Below, piece after piece: positions 8,960 to 17,461 of a DNA stretch of 64,000 nucleotides. How positions within the stretch are numbered: position 1 is the stretch's first letter; each line of letters begins with the position of its first letter. The DNA comes from Roseibium sp. HPY-6 (GTDB lineage Bacteria > Pseudomonadota > Alphaproteobacteria > Rhizobiales > Stappiaceae). The notes under the pieces are model-generated. The model saw only the letters and a list, made by a program, of their open reading frames with translations. It searched no databases and was not told the DNA's origin. The DNA lies in NCBI RefSeq assembly GCF_040530035.1, contig NZ_JBEWCD010000002.1, positions 930,001-994,000 on the forward strand. Direction: 5' to 3'. The position numbers were made by a program, and so were the translations under genes.

Positions 8960-10066
8960 TTAAGTTTGTGGCGTGGATGGTCTATGCAGCACCCCGGTAC
9001 GGGACGCATGCTGCAAGTCGCAAAGGCTGAAGCTTTCCAGTTCCAACGCATGAAGAAATTCATTCTCGAGTGCGAATTCCCGGTCATACATTGCTGAAAA
9101 CAAGCTGATGCCGGCTTCATGTAACGTCGCGGGTCTGTCCACCAGCTTGCCAAGAACAACGGTGACCTGAAGCCCGTAGGGAACATCCTCGGTCACATAT
9201 CGGCTGTCTGCGGTCGCAGGCCCAAGGCCGCCATAACCGTGTGTGTGCATCTGCTGGTTCATCTCGGAGATAGTTCCGATTGGCACGTGGAAACTCTGAT
9301 GGAAATGTTCGAAGATCGTTTTCACCTTCAGGTCTAGCGCTCTAGCGATTTCCAGTCGCTCAAGGTCAAGCTTTTCCAGCAATCGCCCCACCTTCGGCGT
9401 GACATTCAGGCCCTGGCTCCAGTCCTCTCCGTGCTCCATACGAGTAATGTTGCATAGGGCGATGCCCAGGTGGTTTTGCGGATTGAGGTTCGACAGTGTG
9501 ATGGCCAAAAGGCCATCGCGCGGCATGAAGCGGTCACCGAACAAACTCTGGCACAAGGCCAGTCCGTCTTCCGTTCCGGCCTCGGGCACAGTGCACAGAT
9601 CAACCCGATTGCGAATGGTGTTGACGCGCACTTTGGTCTCTTCCTGACGGCGGCCGGAGACAATGGTCGTGCCCCACGCGGTAATCGGTGCGGTTACGCC
9701 GCGTGCCGCCAAGGCCTGCATCAGGTAGACCGCGCCGAAGGAGGCGTGAGATGAGATGATGACATGCTGACCCTCGCGAATATGGGGGGCCAGCGCATCC
9801 ATGACGTTCTTGTGCCCGGTTGCCGGCAGGGCGATGATCAGCGCGTCGTTTGTCTCAACCAGTTCCTGTGCCGAATGCGCAAATGCAGGTGCAAACTCTT
9901 CTTCGAGGACGCCGTGAGCCTGGAGAGGTCTGGATTCGAACGCGGCCGTGCTCTTTCCGGATGGCGACCAGAGTGTCGGAAGGTGCTTGTTCCTGCGCAA
10001 AAGCGCTGCCGTGCCGCATGCGATTGAGCCTGCCCCTGCTATGCCTATGCGCATCGGGTTACTCAT
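8960..10066 (-). CDS. NAD/NADP octopine/nopaline dehydrogenase family protein
   Basis: Cytosolic oxidoreductase of 368 residues. The N-terminal Rossmann fold is visible as MRIGIAGAGSIACGTAALL (GxGxxxxG near residues 10-17). The C-terminal part contains 'NPQNHLGIALCNITRMEHGEDW' and HTHGYGGLGPATADSRYVTEDVPYG, consistent with the opine-dehydrogenase C-terminal domain that carries the catalytic His. The family reductively joins, or oxidatively splits, an amino acid and a keto acid. Its ATG overlaps the stop of the AhpD-like gene (ATGA). Within a catabolic-looking operon with an importer, splitting of an imported opine-like compound is a reasonable inference; 2-hydroxyacid or pantoate-type chemistry is an alternative. 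Confidence 0.85.
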   Translation of the reverse strand: MSNPMRIGIAGAGSIACGTAALLRRNKHLPTLWSPSGKSTAAFESRPLQAHGVLEEEFAPAFAHSAQELVETNDALIIALPATGHKNVMDALAPHIREGQHVIISSHASFGAVYLMQALAARGVTAPITAWGTTIVSGRRQEETKVRVNTIRNRVDLCTVPEAGTEDGLALCQSLFGDRFMPRDGLLAITLSNLNPQNHLGIALCNITRMEHGEDWSQGLNVTPKVGRLLEKLDLERLEIARALDLKVKTIFEHFHQSFHVPIGTISEMNQQMHTHGYGGLGPATADSRYVTEDVPYGLQVTVVLGKLVDRPATLHEAGISLFSAMYDREFALENEFLHALELESFSLCDLQHASRTGVLHRPSTPQT

Positions 10067-10650
10067 ATCGCCTCCCTTCGGCTCACCGGGTCACCCAGGA
10101 CATGCATCAGGCGATTGGCCCATCCAAACAGAGCAGATGACAGGATCAGATCGAAAATCTCTTCGTCCGAAAGACCCACCTTGGAGAGTTTATCGATGTC
10201 TTCCGGTCCTGCGGAAGGGGGTGCTTCAGCGGCTTTCCGCGCAAAATCGAATATCGCCCGGTTTCGCGGACTGAGATCTGCATTTTCCCCGTTTGCGAAC
10301 AGCTCATCGGTCACGGATTCGTCTTTCGCCAGTTTCGCGTGGCGGTCCGCATGAACGGCTGCGCAATAAATACAGCGATTGACCATGGACGCTGCGAGAG
10401 CACCGAGTTCGCGCTCCTCGCGCGACATGCCGCCGCGATCGTACATGATCGCATTGAACAGCGGTGAGCGAACAGACAGGCTTTCGACATCATGGGCAAG
10501 GGTCAGGACGTAATCCGAGACCTTGGTGTTGGAAGGGGTCACCTTGAGCGCGTCAAGCTGCTCTGCCGTGGCTTCTTCAAGTTTCACCGGCACCAGGCGC
10601 GGCCGCCATTCAGGAATCTTGCGCGTGAACTTGTGAATGACACGGGTCAT
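10063..10650 (-). CDS. AhpD-like carboxymuconolactone decarboxylase family protein (peroxidase-related)
   Basis: An all-helical protein of 195 residues. The AhpD active-site motif is intact: C93-I-Y-C96 followed by H100 in NRCIYCAAVHADRH. Proteins with this motif act as thiol peroxidases or alkylhydroperoxidase partners. The neighbouring flavin monooxygenase could generate peroxide, which would explain the pairing. I believe this corresponds to the 'alkylhydroperoxidase domain protein, Avi_7169 family', often next to a second CMD protein as here, but that name is from memory. Both ends overlap neighbours as ATGA, so it is translationally coupled. Confidence 0.88.
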   Translation of the reverse strand: MTRVIHKFTRKIPEWRPRLVPVKLEEATAEQLDALKVTPSNTKVSDYVLTLAHDVESLSVRSPLFNAIMYDRGGMSREERELGALAASMVNRCIYCAAVHADRHAKLAKDESVTDELFANGENADLSPRNRAIFDFARKAAEAPPSAGPEDIDKLSKVGLSDEEIFDLILSSALFGWANRLMHVLGDPVSRREAI

Positions 10651-11132
10651 GCGCTTTTCCCGTTCATCAGTCGCAATCCCGAAATCACTCGTATCTGAAA
10701 TGCGAGGAAAGCGACCAGTTCACAAAGCCGGACGATGTCGGCGTCGGCAACGCCCGCCATCCGCAAACCCGAAATATCTTCCGCCGCGGCGTCCCGTGTC
10801 TGGTTCGCAACCTTGTCGACAAAGGACAATATTGCGGCCAGTTCTTGATGCTGGCTGCCAGGTTCGCCGGGCACTGAAAGCTCCGCGTAGTGCCCGGCAT
10901 CAGCCAAATAGTAAGCTGCCAAAGGTTCATCTCCGGCGAGACGTGCAACTCGTGTGGCGATTGCGGCGCGAAGGCCGTGAGGAAAAGCTCCTGTTTCCTT
11001 CGGGCGCAAAACGGCTTCTTCGGCGGCCTGTGTCATGCCGATGATGTTGTCGCGCATCGATACCACGCTGGACAAAGCGCTGTCCGGTGCCACACCGGCC
11101 TGGGTCAAGATCGTCAGGGCAGAGATGTTCAT
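10647..11132 (-). CDS. CMD-domain protein without the active-site cysteine pair
   Basis: About 161 residues from the ATG at 11132, which overlaps the monooxygenase stop as ATGA; a longer frame to 11186 exists but lies inside the monooxygenase gene. The helical pattern (AAIATRVARLAGDEPLAAYYLADAGHYAEL) resembles carboxymuconolactone decarboxylase/AhpD proteins, yet no CxxC motif is present, unlike its downstream neighbour. It probably corresponds to the 'CMD domain protein, Avi_7170 family' that pairs with an AhpD-like protein. A non-catalytic partner, or a flavin- or substrate-handling role, is possible; function unknown. Confidence 0.75.
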   Translation of the reverse strand: MNISALTILTQAGVAPDSALSSVVSMRDNIIGMTQAAEEAVLRPKETGAFPHGLRAAIATRVARLAGDEPLAAYYLADAGHYAELSVPGEPGSQHQELAAILSFVDKVANQTRDAAAEDISGLRMAGVADADIVRLCELVAFLAFQIRVISGLRLMNGKSA

Positions 11133-12598
11133 ACCGGTTCGCTTTCCCTCGGTCGTGCCTCGACCGGCAACTCGGTCGGTTGCCATTCGTCACCAAGAAG
11201 TTCCGGTGTGTCGTAATCCTGCATTCCTTGCCAATGGGCCTCGATGTCTTCGCCGTAAAGCGAAGCGGCAACCGCACGGGACAGCCAGGCGGCACCATCA
11301 CTGATACCGGGAATGTCGCCGCTCACCTTGCCGAGGCTGGCTGAGGCGCCATAGTTGAAACAGTAAACGTTCCTCAGCCAGGGAGCCGTGCCCGGGTTCT
11401 TTTCGCGGAAGGTGAAATCGGAATTCAGATAGGGAAAGCGCCCCAGATCTGCAGACTCTTCGCCCGCCGGAGGTGTGTAGACGTCTCGCCAAAGAAGGAT
11501 ATCCCCCGCCGTTTCGCCAAATTCCGTCCGTGCCATGGGGTCGATGACAAACCCGGTTCCGAGAATGACGAAGTCCGCCTGGTAGGACGTGCCGTCCGCG
11601 AAATGGATGAGGGCGCCGCTGCCCGACTGATCAATCCGGGTCGTAGCCTTGTCGAAATGAAAATAGGCGTTCGGGTGCCGGCTGACGCGCAAGGTGGACC
11701 CGCGCGGGGAGGGGGTCTGCGTTTGAAAGCTGTATTGCATGAAACGCCAGCGCCATTCGTCCGACAAGGCAGCATAACCGGCGGTAAACCCGAAGCTGCC
11801 GATGCCCATCATCTTGTTTATTGTCGGCATCTCCTTGCGCCGAACCAGATGACGCACTTCCGATGCGCCGTGCTCCAGTGCCTCTGCCGAATTGTCGACT
11901 GCGGATGCACCCACACCGATAACGGCAACGCGCTTGTCCTTCAGCGCAGCAAAGTCGATCTCGTCCGCGCTATGCGCCCAAAGGTGCTTAGGCAAACCCT
12001 CCATGAACTCGGGAATGTTCGGGCCACCCGTTCCATCACGTCCCGTTGCAAAGATCAGTTTGCGGGCCCGAATGGTTCCGGTTTCCGCACCTGAGACAGT
12101 GAGCTTCAACAGGTCGCCATCAGGTTCGACATGATCGACGGAAACACCGTTTTCGATCGGAATTTCGAGGACTTTGCGATACCAGCAAAGGTAGTCCATC
12201 CACATCGTGCGGGGAATCTTGTCCAGTTTGTCCCAGTCTTTCGTTCCGAACTGGGCACGGAACCATGCCTGGAACGTCAGGGAGCCGTGTCCGAAGGCAG
12301 GGCCGGTCAGAAACTTCGGCGATCGCAGCGTTTCCATGCGGGCATAACCGAGCCACGGGCCTTCGTAGCCCTTGGTGGCCCTGTCCAGCACGCGCATGTT
12401 GTGAATTCCACCTGTCCTCAGGGCCAGCCAGGCGACCATCCCGCACATGCCGCCACCGATGATGACGACGTCAGTCACATCCTCTCTTTGGGGTATCCAG
12501 TCCTTGGAAGGATAGCAGAGAAGGTCCAGGTCATCCTTGAGCCGCGCTTCGAGCGCCGCCAGGCCTTGCGAGTCTATAGAGGACAATATTTTGGTCAT
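11129..12598 (-). CDS. FAD/NAD(P)-dependent monooxygenase-like oxidoreductase
   Basis: Flavoprotein of 489 residues from the ATG at 12598. The FAD-binding Rossmann motif is DVVIIGGGMCGMVAW (residues 44-57), and a second nucleotide motif, VAVIGVGASAVDNSAEAL, is the NAD(P)H site expected in flavin-containing and Baeyer-Villiger-type monooxygenases. It also has 'FVILGTGFVIDP', the ATG-like segment of this family. It is the first gene of the leftward eight-gene operon and is divergent from a LysR regulator. Hydroxylation or oxidative cleavage of the imported amino compound is plausible; N-hydroxylases of the ornithine/lysine type are related alternatives. Confidence 0.85.
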   Translation of the reverse strand: MTKILSSIDSQGLAALEARLKDDLDLLCYPSKDWIPQREDVTDVVIIGGGMCGMVAWLALRTGGIHNMRVLDRATKGYEGPWLGYARMETLRSPKFLTGPAFGHGSLTFQAWFRAQFGTKDWDKLDKIPRTMWMDYLCWYRKVLEIPIENGVSVDHVEPDGDLLKLTVSGAETGTIRARKLIFATGRDGTGGPNIPEFMEGLPKHLWAHSADEIDFAALKDKRVAVIGVGASAVDNSAEALEHGASEVRHLVRRKEMPTINKMMGIGSFGFTAGYAALSDEWRWRFMQYSFQTQTPSPRGSTLRVSRHPNAYFHFDKATTRIDQSGSGALIHFADGTSYQADFVILGTGFVIDPMARTEFGETAGDILLWRDVYTPPAGEESADLGRFPYLNSDFTFREKNPGTAPWLRNVYCFNYGASASLGKVSGDIPGISDGAAWLSRAVAASLYGEDIEAHWQGMQDYDTPELLGDEWQPTELPVEARPRESEPV

Positions 12599-12848
12599 CT
12601 TACACGCCATCCGGGAAACAATTGGAACCAAAGATCAGTGGCCGGTTTTTACCTCGCCGTGGGTCGGAAGTGGGTCGTTTGCTCGGCAGGCAAGAAGAAG
12701 CTCGACAGGTTGCGCTGTGGCATCCGGAATGGCGCAGGTCTTTAGAGCAGAGATACTCCTGCGGACCTTATCGTGTCCAAGCCCGAAAGCATCCGAGTAA
12801 ACCGTATTCACAAATCCAAGTGTCATTGCGCCGGTCCTCTTACCGATC

Positions 12849-12901
12849 GCATAGTAGCTTGCTATGCTAATTTTGCATACTGATGCGTCAATGATAGCAT
12901 A
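12849..12901. promoter_or_regulatory. GCATA/TATGC repeat cluster, likely LysR operator
   Basis: Four copies of the same 5-mer lie just before the LysR gene: GCATA at 12849-12853, TATGC at 12863-12867, GCATA at 12875-12879 and GCATA at 12897-12901. The middle two form TATGC-N7-GCATA, which contains a perfect T-N11-A LysR box (T 12865, A 12877). The position, in the 325-base gap between the divergent regulator and the monooxygenase operon, is right for autoregulation and operon control. The rest of that gap (12599-12848) shows nothing clear. Confidence 0.6.
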
Positions 12902-12923
12902 CCGTAATGATAGGTTCTCTAGT

Positions 12924-13862
12924 ATGTCAACAATGAATAATGGGCGGCCTGACATTCGCTCAATGGAAGCTTTCGCTGCCGTGGTCCGCTACGGATCCAT
13001 GACAGCTGCCGCTCAGAGACTGTCGGTAAGCCAGCCGGCCGTCACAAGAATGGTAAGAGATTTAGAAGCGCGCGTGGGCTTTGCGCTGTTCGAGCGGAAT
13101 GGGCCCAAAATCTCGCCGACAGCCAAGGGCATAAGGTTTTTCGAAGAATCCCAGCGAGTTATGGCAAACCTGTCTCAATTGACGGAACGGGCACACGCGA
13201 TCAGGGATGAAAGGCTTGCCGCGATCGACATCGTCGCCACTCCGACAATGTCTTCAGGACTGGTCGGGCCGGTCTTGTCACGGGTCGCTGACGTGCTGCC
13301 TGACTTTGTTCACGTCGAAACCACAACTTCGGAACGGGTACTGCACGCGCTCCGTCAGCGCACCGCCGATCTCGGTTTCTCGGCTTACCCGGGTGAGCAC
13401 GACCGGTTGAAGTGCCTGGCAAGGTTCGAGTCTCTGGTTGTTGCCGTGGTCAGGAAGGGAAGCCGCTACGATAGTGATGACCCGATTCCGCTCTCTGTGT
13501 TTGCGAATGAAAGGATGGCAACCATCTGCAACGGCTACGGCATTCGAGACGCCATCAATCGTGCCCTGCGAGAGGAAGGCATCAAGCCTTCATCCGAAAT
13601 CGCCACCAACTCCTCCCTGAGCGCAGCAATGGCTGCACGCGCCGGGCTTGGTGTTGCCTTGTGTGATCCGGTGACTGCACTTGGCGTACCGGTCGAAGGC
13701 GTGTCGATCCGTCCATTGTCGGCCAAGATCAGCTACGCATGGGGATTGTTCGCCAATGATGAGAACCCTCTGAAAGATCGTCTCGACCTGGTGGTCGAGG
13801 CCTGTGTTTCCGAAAGCGAACGGATTGTTGAAAGCGTTGTCGAACTGGGATCGGTTTATTGA
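12924..13862 (+). CDS. LysR family transcriptional regulator
   Basis: Regulator of 312 residues from the ATG at 12924; starts at 12864 or 12894 are open but would run through the predicted operator. The N-terminal winged helix is clear: RSMEAFAAVVRYGSMTAAAQRLSVSQPAVTRMVRDLEARVGFALFER. A periplasmic-binding-protein-like effector domain follows from about residue 90. It is divergent from the monooxygenase/opine-dehydrogenase/Pot-type operon and is the obvious candidate for its activator, with an imported amino compound as coinducer. OccR/NocR-type opine regulators belong to the same family, but specific identity is not claimed. Confidence 0.9.
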   Translation: MSTMNNGRPDIRSMEAFAAVVRYGSMTAAAQRLSVSQPAVTRMVRDLEARVGFALFERNGPKISPTAKGIRFFEESQRVMANLSQLTERAHAIRDERLAAIDIVATPTMSSGLVGPVLSRVADVLPDFVHVETTTSERVLHALRQRTADLGFSAYPGEHDRLKCLARFESLVVAVVRKGSRYDSDDPIPLSVFANERMATICNGYGIRDAINRALREEGIKPSSEIATNSSLSAAMAARAGLGVALCDPVTALGVPVEGVSIRPLSAKISYAWGLFANDENPLKDRLDLVVEACVSESERIVESVVELGSVY

Positions 13863-14147
13863 AAAGGATCCCGACACGGGTCGTCGTGTTTCTCTTTCAA
13901 ATCCAAATTGGAAATCGCAGACCTCTAAAGTGTCAAACCTTGTAGGAGCCTCCCGTGAGATTTTCGCGCTGTCTCTATTGTGCAAGAGGGAGCGGAGCAG
14001 GCAAAAACCACCCAAAGCCGACATTCGCTTTGCCGCATAGTGGTGCACAGCTTCCGGGTAGCTAAGCACAGAATGGACCACCCGGTGCCGGACCGCTCAT
14101 CGTTTTGGCAACAGAAAGCCCACCCGCTCAAGGCGTCGCTGCTGAGC

Positions 14148-14993
14148 CTAGCTCTTGACGGAACCGGCGGTCATTCCGGCCAGGAAGTATCGCTGGGCAA
14201 GAAGGTAGAGCAGCAGCAAGGGGAGGGATCCCAGCACGCTCATGGCCATCATTTCGTTCCACTCAAACGCATGTTGTCCCATCAGCAGGCTGATGCCGAT
14301 CGGCACGGTTCTGAGGTCCATCGATTTTGTGAGCGTCAGCGCAAACAGGAACTCGTTCCAGCACAGTAGGAATGTATAGACCGACGTTGCGACGATGCCG
14401 GGAATAGAGAGGGGAACGACCACGCGCCAAAGGGCAGTCCAACTCGTCCCGCCGTCGACCTGAACAGCTTCATCAAGATCCTTTGGCAGGGTGTTCAGAT
14501 AGCCGGTCATCAGCAGAATGGCATAAGGCAGAGTGAAGACCATGTAAGTCAGGATCAGAGCCGCATATGTATCGAAGATGCCGAACGTCACCACCATGCC
14601 GAAATAAGGGATGATCAGAGTGATCGGCGGGACGGTTTGAGTGCTGATCACCAGCAAGTTGAAAGGTTTTTTCAGCCGGAATTCGTACCGGCTGAAGCTG
14701 TAGGCTGCCAGGGTTGCAACGATCACTGTCAGAAGGGTAACGACACCGGAGATAAGATAGCTGTTGATGAAAAACCTGATCTTCACGGGATCGGAGAAAA
14801 TCGATCTATAGGCGTCCAGCGTGAACACTTCGGGCAGAATTCTTGGCGGAAGCGCGAAAATCTCGGTGTTAGACTTCAGCGCGGTGAAGAACATCCAGAC
14901 GATCGGAAAACAAGAGAAAACCAGCCCTACTCCCAAGCCGAAATATATCAGCCAAGCAGTTGCATCAAATTTCTTTTTGCTGCGGATAGCCAT
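14148..14993 (-). CDS. Carbohydrate ABC transporter permease (MalG type)
   Basis: Inner-membrane permease of 281 residues. Helix 1 is at residues 13-35 (LIYFGLGVGLVFSCFPIVWMFFTAL), and the EAA loop is 'DLDEAVQVDGGTSWTALWRVVVPLSIPG'. It starts 6 bases after the stop of the other permease gene. No ATPase gene is found in this cluster, so the importer must use an ATP-binding subunit encoded elsewhere, for example the MalK-like protein at 3471 or another multitasking one. It is the last gene of the leftward unit. Confidence 0.92.
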   Translation of the reverse strand: MAIRSKKKFDATAWLIYFGLGVGLVFSCFPIVWMFFTALKSNTEIFALPPRILPEVFTLDAYRSIFSDPVKIRFFINSYLISGVVTLLTVIVATLAAYSFSRYEFRLKKPFNLLVISTQTVPPITLIIPYFGMVVTFGIFDTYAALILTYMVFTLPYAILLMTGYLNTLPKDLDEAVQVDGGTSWTALWRVVVPLSIPGIVATSVYTFLLCWNEFLFALTLTKSMDLRTVPIGISLLMGQHAFEWNEMMAMSVLGSLPLLLLYLLAQRYFLAGMTAGSVKS

Positions 14994-14999
14994 GGCGCC

Positions 15000-15941
15000 T
15001 CAGTTCGTTGCGTTCTGATGTTTTATGTAAAAATAGGTCATCGCCATCGATAGAATGAAGATGATGACCGCGCTTGCGGATGCCAGCGAAAACTGAAACC
15101 GCGAAAACGCAAGCTTGTATGTGTAAACGCTCATCATCTCCGTCGCGTGGATGGGGCCCCCTCCAGTGGTCATCCAAACCAGCGGGAACACCTGCATCGT
15201 CCAGATGAAGTCAAGTAGGGCGATGCTGACGATGATCGGTTTCAGTTGCGGCAGGGTTACGTGCCAGAGCTGTTGCGGCTCTCTCGCCCCGTCTATGGCT
15301 GCCGCCTCGTAGAGCTCTTTTGGAATACCCTGCAATCCGGCCAGCAGTGTCACCATATAGAGCGGGTAACCGGCCCAGATATTGACGAATGTGAGGGCGT
15401 GGATGGCGGTTTTGGGTGAGGAAAACCACTCAACCTTGAAATCGAGCAAACCCAGGTCGATCAGAATGGCATTGACCACCCCGTTGGGATCCAGAATGAG
15501 CCGCCAGATGATTGCAATAATGACGGCGGTAAAGAGCCAGGGAAGAATGTAAAGGACCCTTAGAATGCTCCTTACCCTTGGATTCACGCGGTGGGAGTTG
15601 AGCATCAATGCGAAGGCCAGCCCGATAATCAGGTGGAAAATCACACTCATCACGGTGAAATAGAGTGTCTGCCCGATCGATTGCAGAAACACCGGGTCGG
15701 CGAACAGTGTCTTGAAGTTTTGCAAACCGACAAATGTCGGATCGGGACTGAGAATTGCTCCTTCCAGCAGCGAATAGCGAAACACTGTCGCCATCGGAAA
15801 AATCATAAGCAGGAAAAAAAGCGCAATGGCCGGCGCAACGTAGAGATAATTCCGGATCGCTCTCTGCTTTTTGTACGAAATAAAGCGAGGCCCGGGAATT
15901 TTATCAGCTGCAGATGGAGGGCGCATGGCCAAATTCGTCAT
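15000..15941 (-). CDS. Carbohydrate ABC transporter permease (MalF type)
   Basis: Permease of up to 313 residues; ATGs at codons 1 and 6 are both possible. Helix 1 is 'YLYVAPAIALFFLLMIFPMATVF', and the EAA loop is 'ELYEAAAIDGAREPQQLWHVTLPQL'. It forms the channel with the next gene. A 257-base gap with a terminator-like hairpin separates it from the binding-protein gene upstream, so the permeases are probably made at a lower level than the binding protein. Confidence 0.92.
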   Translation of the reverse strand: MTNLAMRPPSAADKIPGPRFISYKKQRAIRNYLYVAPAIALFFLLMIFPMATVFRYSLLEGAILSPDPTFVGLQNFKTLFADPVFLQSIGQTLYFTVMSVIFHLIIGLAFALMLNSHRVNPRVRSILRVLYILPWLFTAVIIAIIWRLILDPNGVVNAILIDLGLLDFKVEWFSSPKTAIHALTFVNIWAGYPLYMVTLLAGLQGIPKELYEAAAIDGAREPQQLWHVTLPQLKPIIVSIALLDFIWTMQVFPLVWMTTGGGPIHATEMMSVYTYKLAFSRFQFSLASASAVIIFILSMAMTYFYIKHQNATN

Positions 15942-16039
15942 TTCGCCTTCTCTTCAGCCTCGGAGTAAACCGCGTGGTTGGTGTCTGACATTTTATCGGG
16001 TTCTGTCGGAGAAGTGATGCTTGTTTGGTTTCCGACAAG

Positions 16040-16070
16040 AAAAAGGCGACGTGCCCGTAAACGCGTCGCC
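16040..16070 (-). terminator. Rho-independent terminator or attenuator between binding-protein and permease genes
   Basis: On the minus strand, GGCGACG (16070-16064) pairs with CGTCGCC (16051-16045) around a 12-base loop and is followed at once by five T (16044-16040). It lies after the binding-protein stop and before the MalF-like start, so it probably lets only part of the transcription continue into the permeases. Confidence 0.7.
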
Positions 16071-16198
16071 AAGTTTTAGAGCGTATCCCGCCCCCCTTGT
16101 ACCAGCTTGGCGGAGCCATCATGGCTTCCGACCGGGCCGAACATCAGCCGGCAAACAGTCCAACAGGGACGAGACACACTCCAGGCCGCCGTGGGAGG

Positions 16199-17461
16199 TT
16201 AGAATTCAGCTTCCCATTTGGTTTGTGCTTTGGCCGCAGCTTCGGTGGCTGTTTGGTTGCCTTCGAGCATTTGCTGGATTTCGACACCGAACTGACGCAT
16301 CAGTTCTTCAGCAACTGGCAAGCCGACAAACTCGTTAGCCAGGTAACCGTCCTGAAAGATCTCAAATGCTTTTCCGAACAACTCGTCGGAGGCGACGAAG
16401 TCGGGCTCGGCCTTCACGTTGCCAGGGAAGGCATTGGCGATGGAGACGAGCTTGGCGTTCACTTCGGGGCTCATCAGATAGGCCACCAGTTTGAAGGCTT
16501 CATCCTTGTGCTCGCTGTGTTCGCTGACGCCGATGCCCCAGGAGGCATATGGCAGGCCGCGGGACCCTTCATAGTCGTCTGCGGCCGGTACGGCGGTGAT
16601 GCCGAAATTCAGGTCGGGGTTCCGCTCGCGTATCAGGTTGATGTGGGCCAGAGAGTCGACCATCATTCCGACACGCCCGTTGACGAACTCCTCGACCTTG
16701 TCCTGTTCTTTCTTGGCAAACGCGCCGGGAGAAACAAGACCCTCATCATATAGAGCCTTCACAAACTCAAGGGTGCCTACCACTTTGTCGTTGGTGAGGT
16801 CGGGTTTGCCGTCTTTCAGCATGCTGTCGCCCGAGGCCCAAAGCCATGACATGACATCGTTCTGGACGCCATTTGGAGCTTGCAGCGAAAGCGGCAGCAC
16901 CCAGCCATACTGATTGGCTTCGGCATCCGTTAGTTTCCGCGCTGCTTCGACAAACTCCGTCCGGTTGCGCGGCATGTTTTCAATGCCGGCCTTTTCCATC
17001 AGGTCAAGGTTCACAAACACCGGATAGACAAAAGAAGCGACAGGGAACATATAGCTGTTGCCGTCGAGTTTGATGATCGCGGCGACTTCACTGGCGTCGA
17101 ACCCTGAAGAGGACATCAGTTCGTCCATTGACGCAATCGCACCTTGTTTCGCAAGGTCGCTGACCCAGGCGCCGTCAAGACCCACCACATCACTCAATGT
17201 GCCTGAAGCGGCACCAATAACGATTTGGTCGCGGGTGTTTGCATATGGACCACTGACGAGTGAGACCTTGATGCCGGGATTTTTCGCTTCGAAATCATCC
17301 ATGATGCCCCGGAGCGCGCCGGCTGGCAGCTCAGGCTCCCACCACTGGATGAATTCCAACGTCGTCTCCGCCTGTGCGCTCGCAGTACCAAACGCGCTGG
17401 CGACGCCAAGTGCGCACGCCGTCACCACTGACTTCAGTCGTGTGGATGTTCTAAATCTCAT
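16199..17461 (-). CDS. Sugar-type ABC transporter substrate-binding protein (family 1)
   Basis: Periplasmic binding protein of 420 residues. The ATG at 17461 has GGAGGAA in front of it, and the protein then opens MRFRTSTRLKSVVTACAL with a Sec signal ending near ASAQA-ET. The mature part has the family 1 features 'LEFIQWWEPELPAGALRGIMDDFEAKNPGIKVSLV' and an 'ASGTLSDVVGLDGAW' segment. First gene of the leftward sugar-import unit, next to a DeoR repressor and a kinase/aldolase pair, so the ligand is likely the sugar handled by those enzymes. Identity of the sugar is unknown. Confidence 0.9.
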   Translation of the reverse strand: MRFRTSTRLKSVVTACALGVASAFGTASAQAETTLEFIQWWEPELPAGALRGIMDDFEAKNPGIKVSLVSGPYANTRDQIVIGAASGTLSDVVGLDGAWVSDLAKQGAIASMDELMSSSGFDASEVAAIIKLDGNSYMFPVASFVYPVFVNLDLMEKAGIENMPRNRTEFVEAARKLTDAEANQYGWVLPLSLQAPNGVQNDVMSWLWASGDSMLKDGKPDLTNDKVVGTLEFVKALYDEGLVSPGAFAKKEQDKVEEFVNGRVGMMVDSLAHINLIRERNPDLNFGITAVPAADDYEGSRGLPYASWGIGVSEHSEHKDEAFKLVAYLMSPEVNAKLVSIANAFPGNVKAEPDFVASDELFGKAFEIFQDGYLANEFVGLPVAEELMRQFGVEIQQMLEGNQTATEAAAKAQTKWEAEF

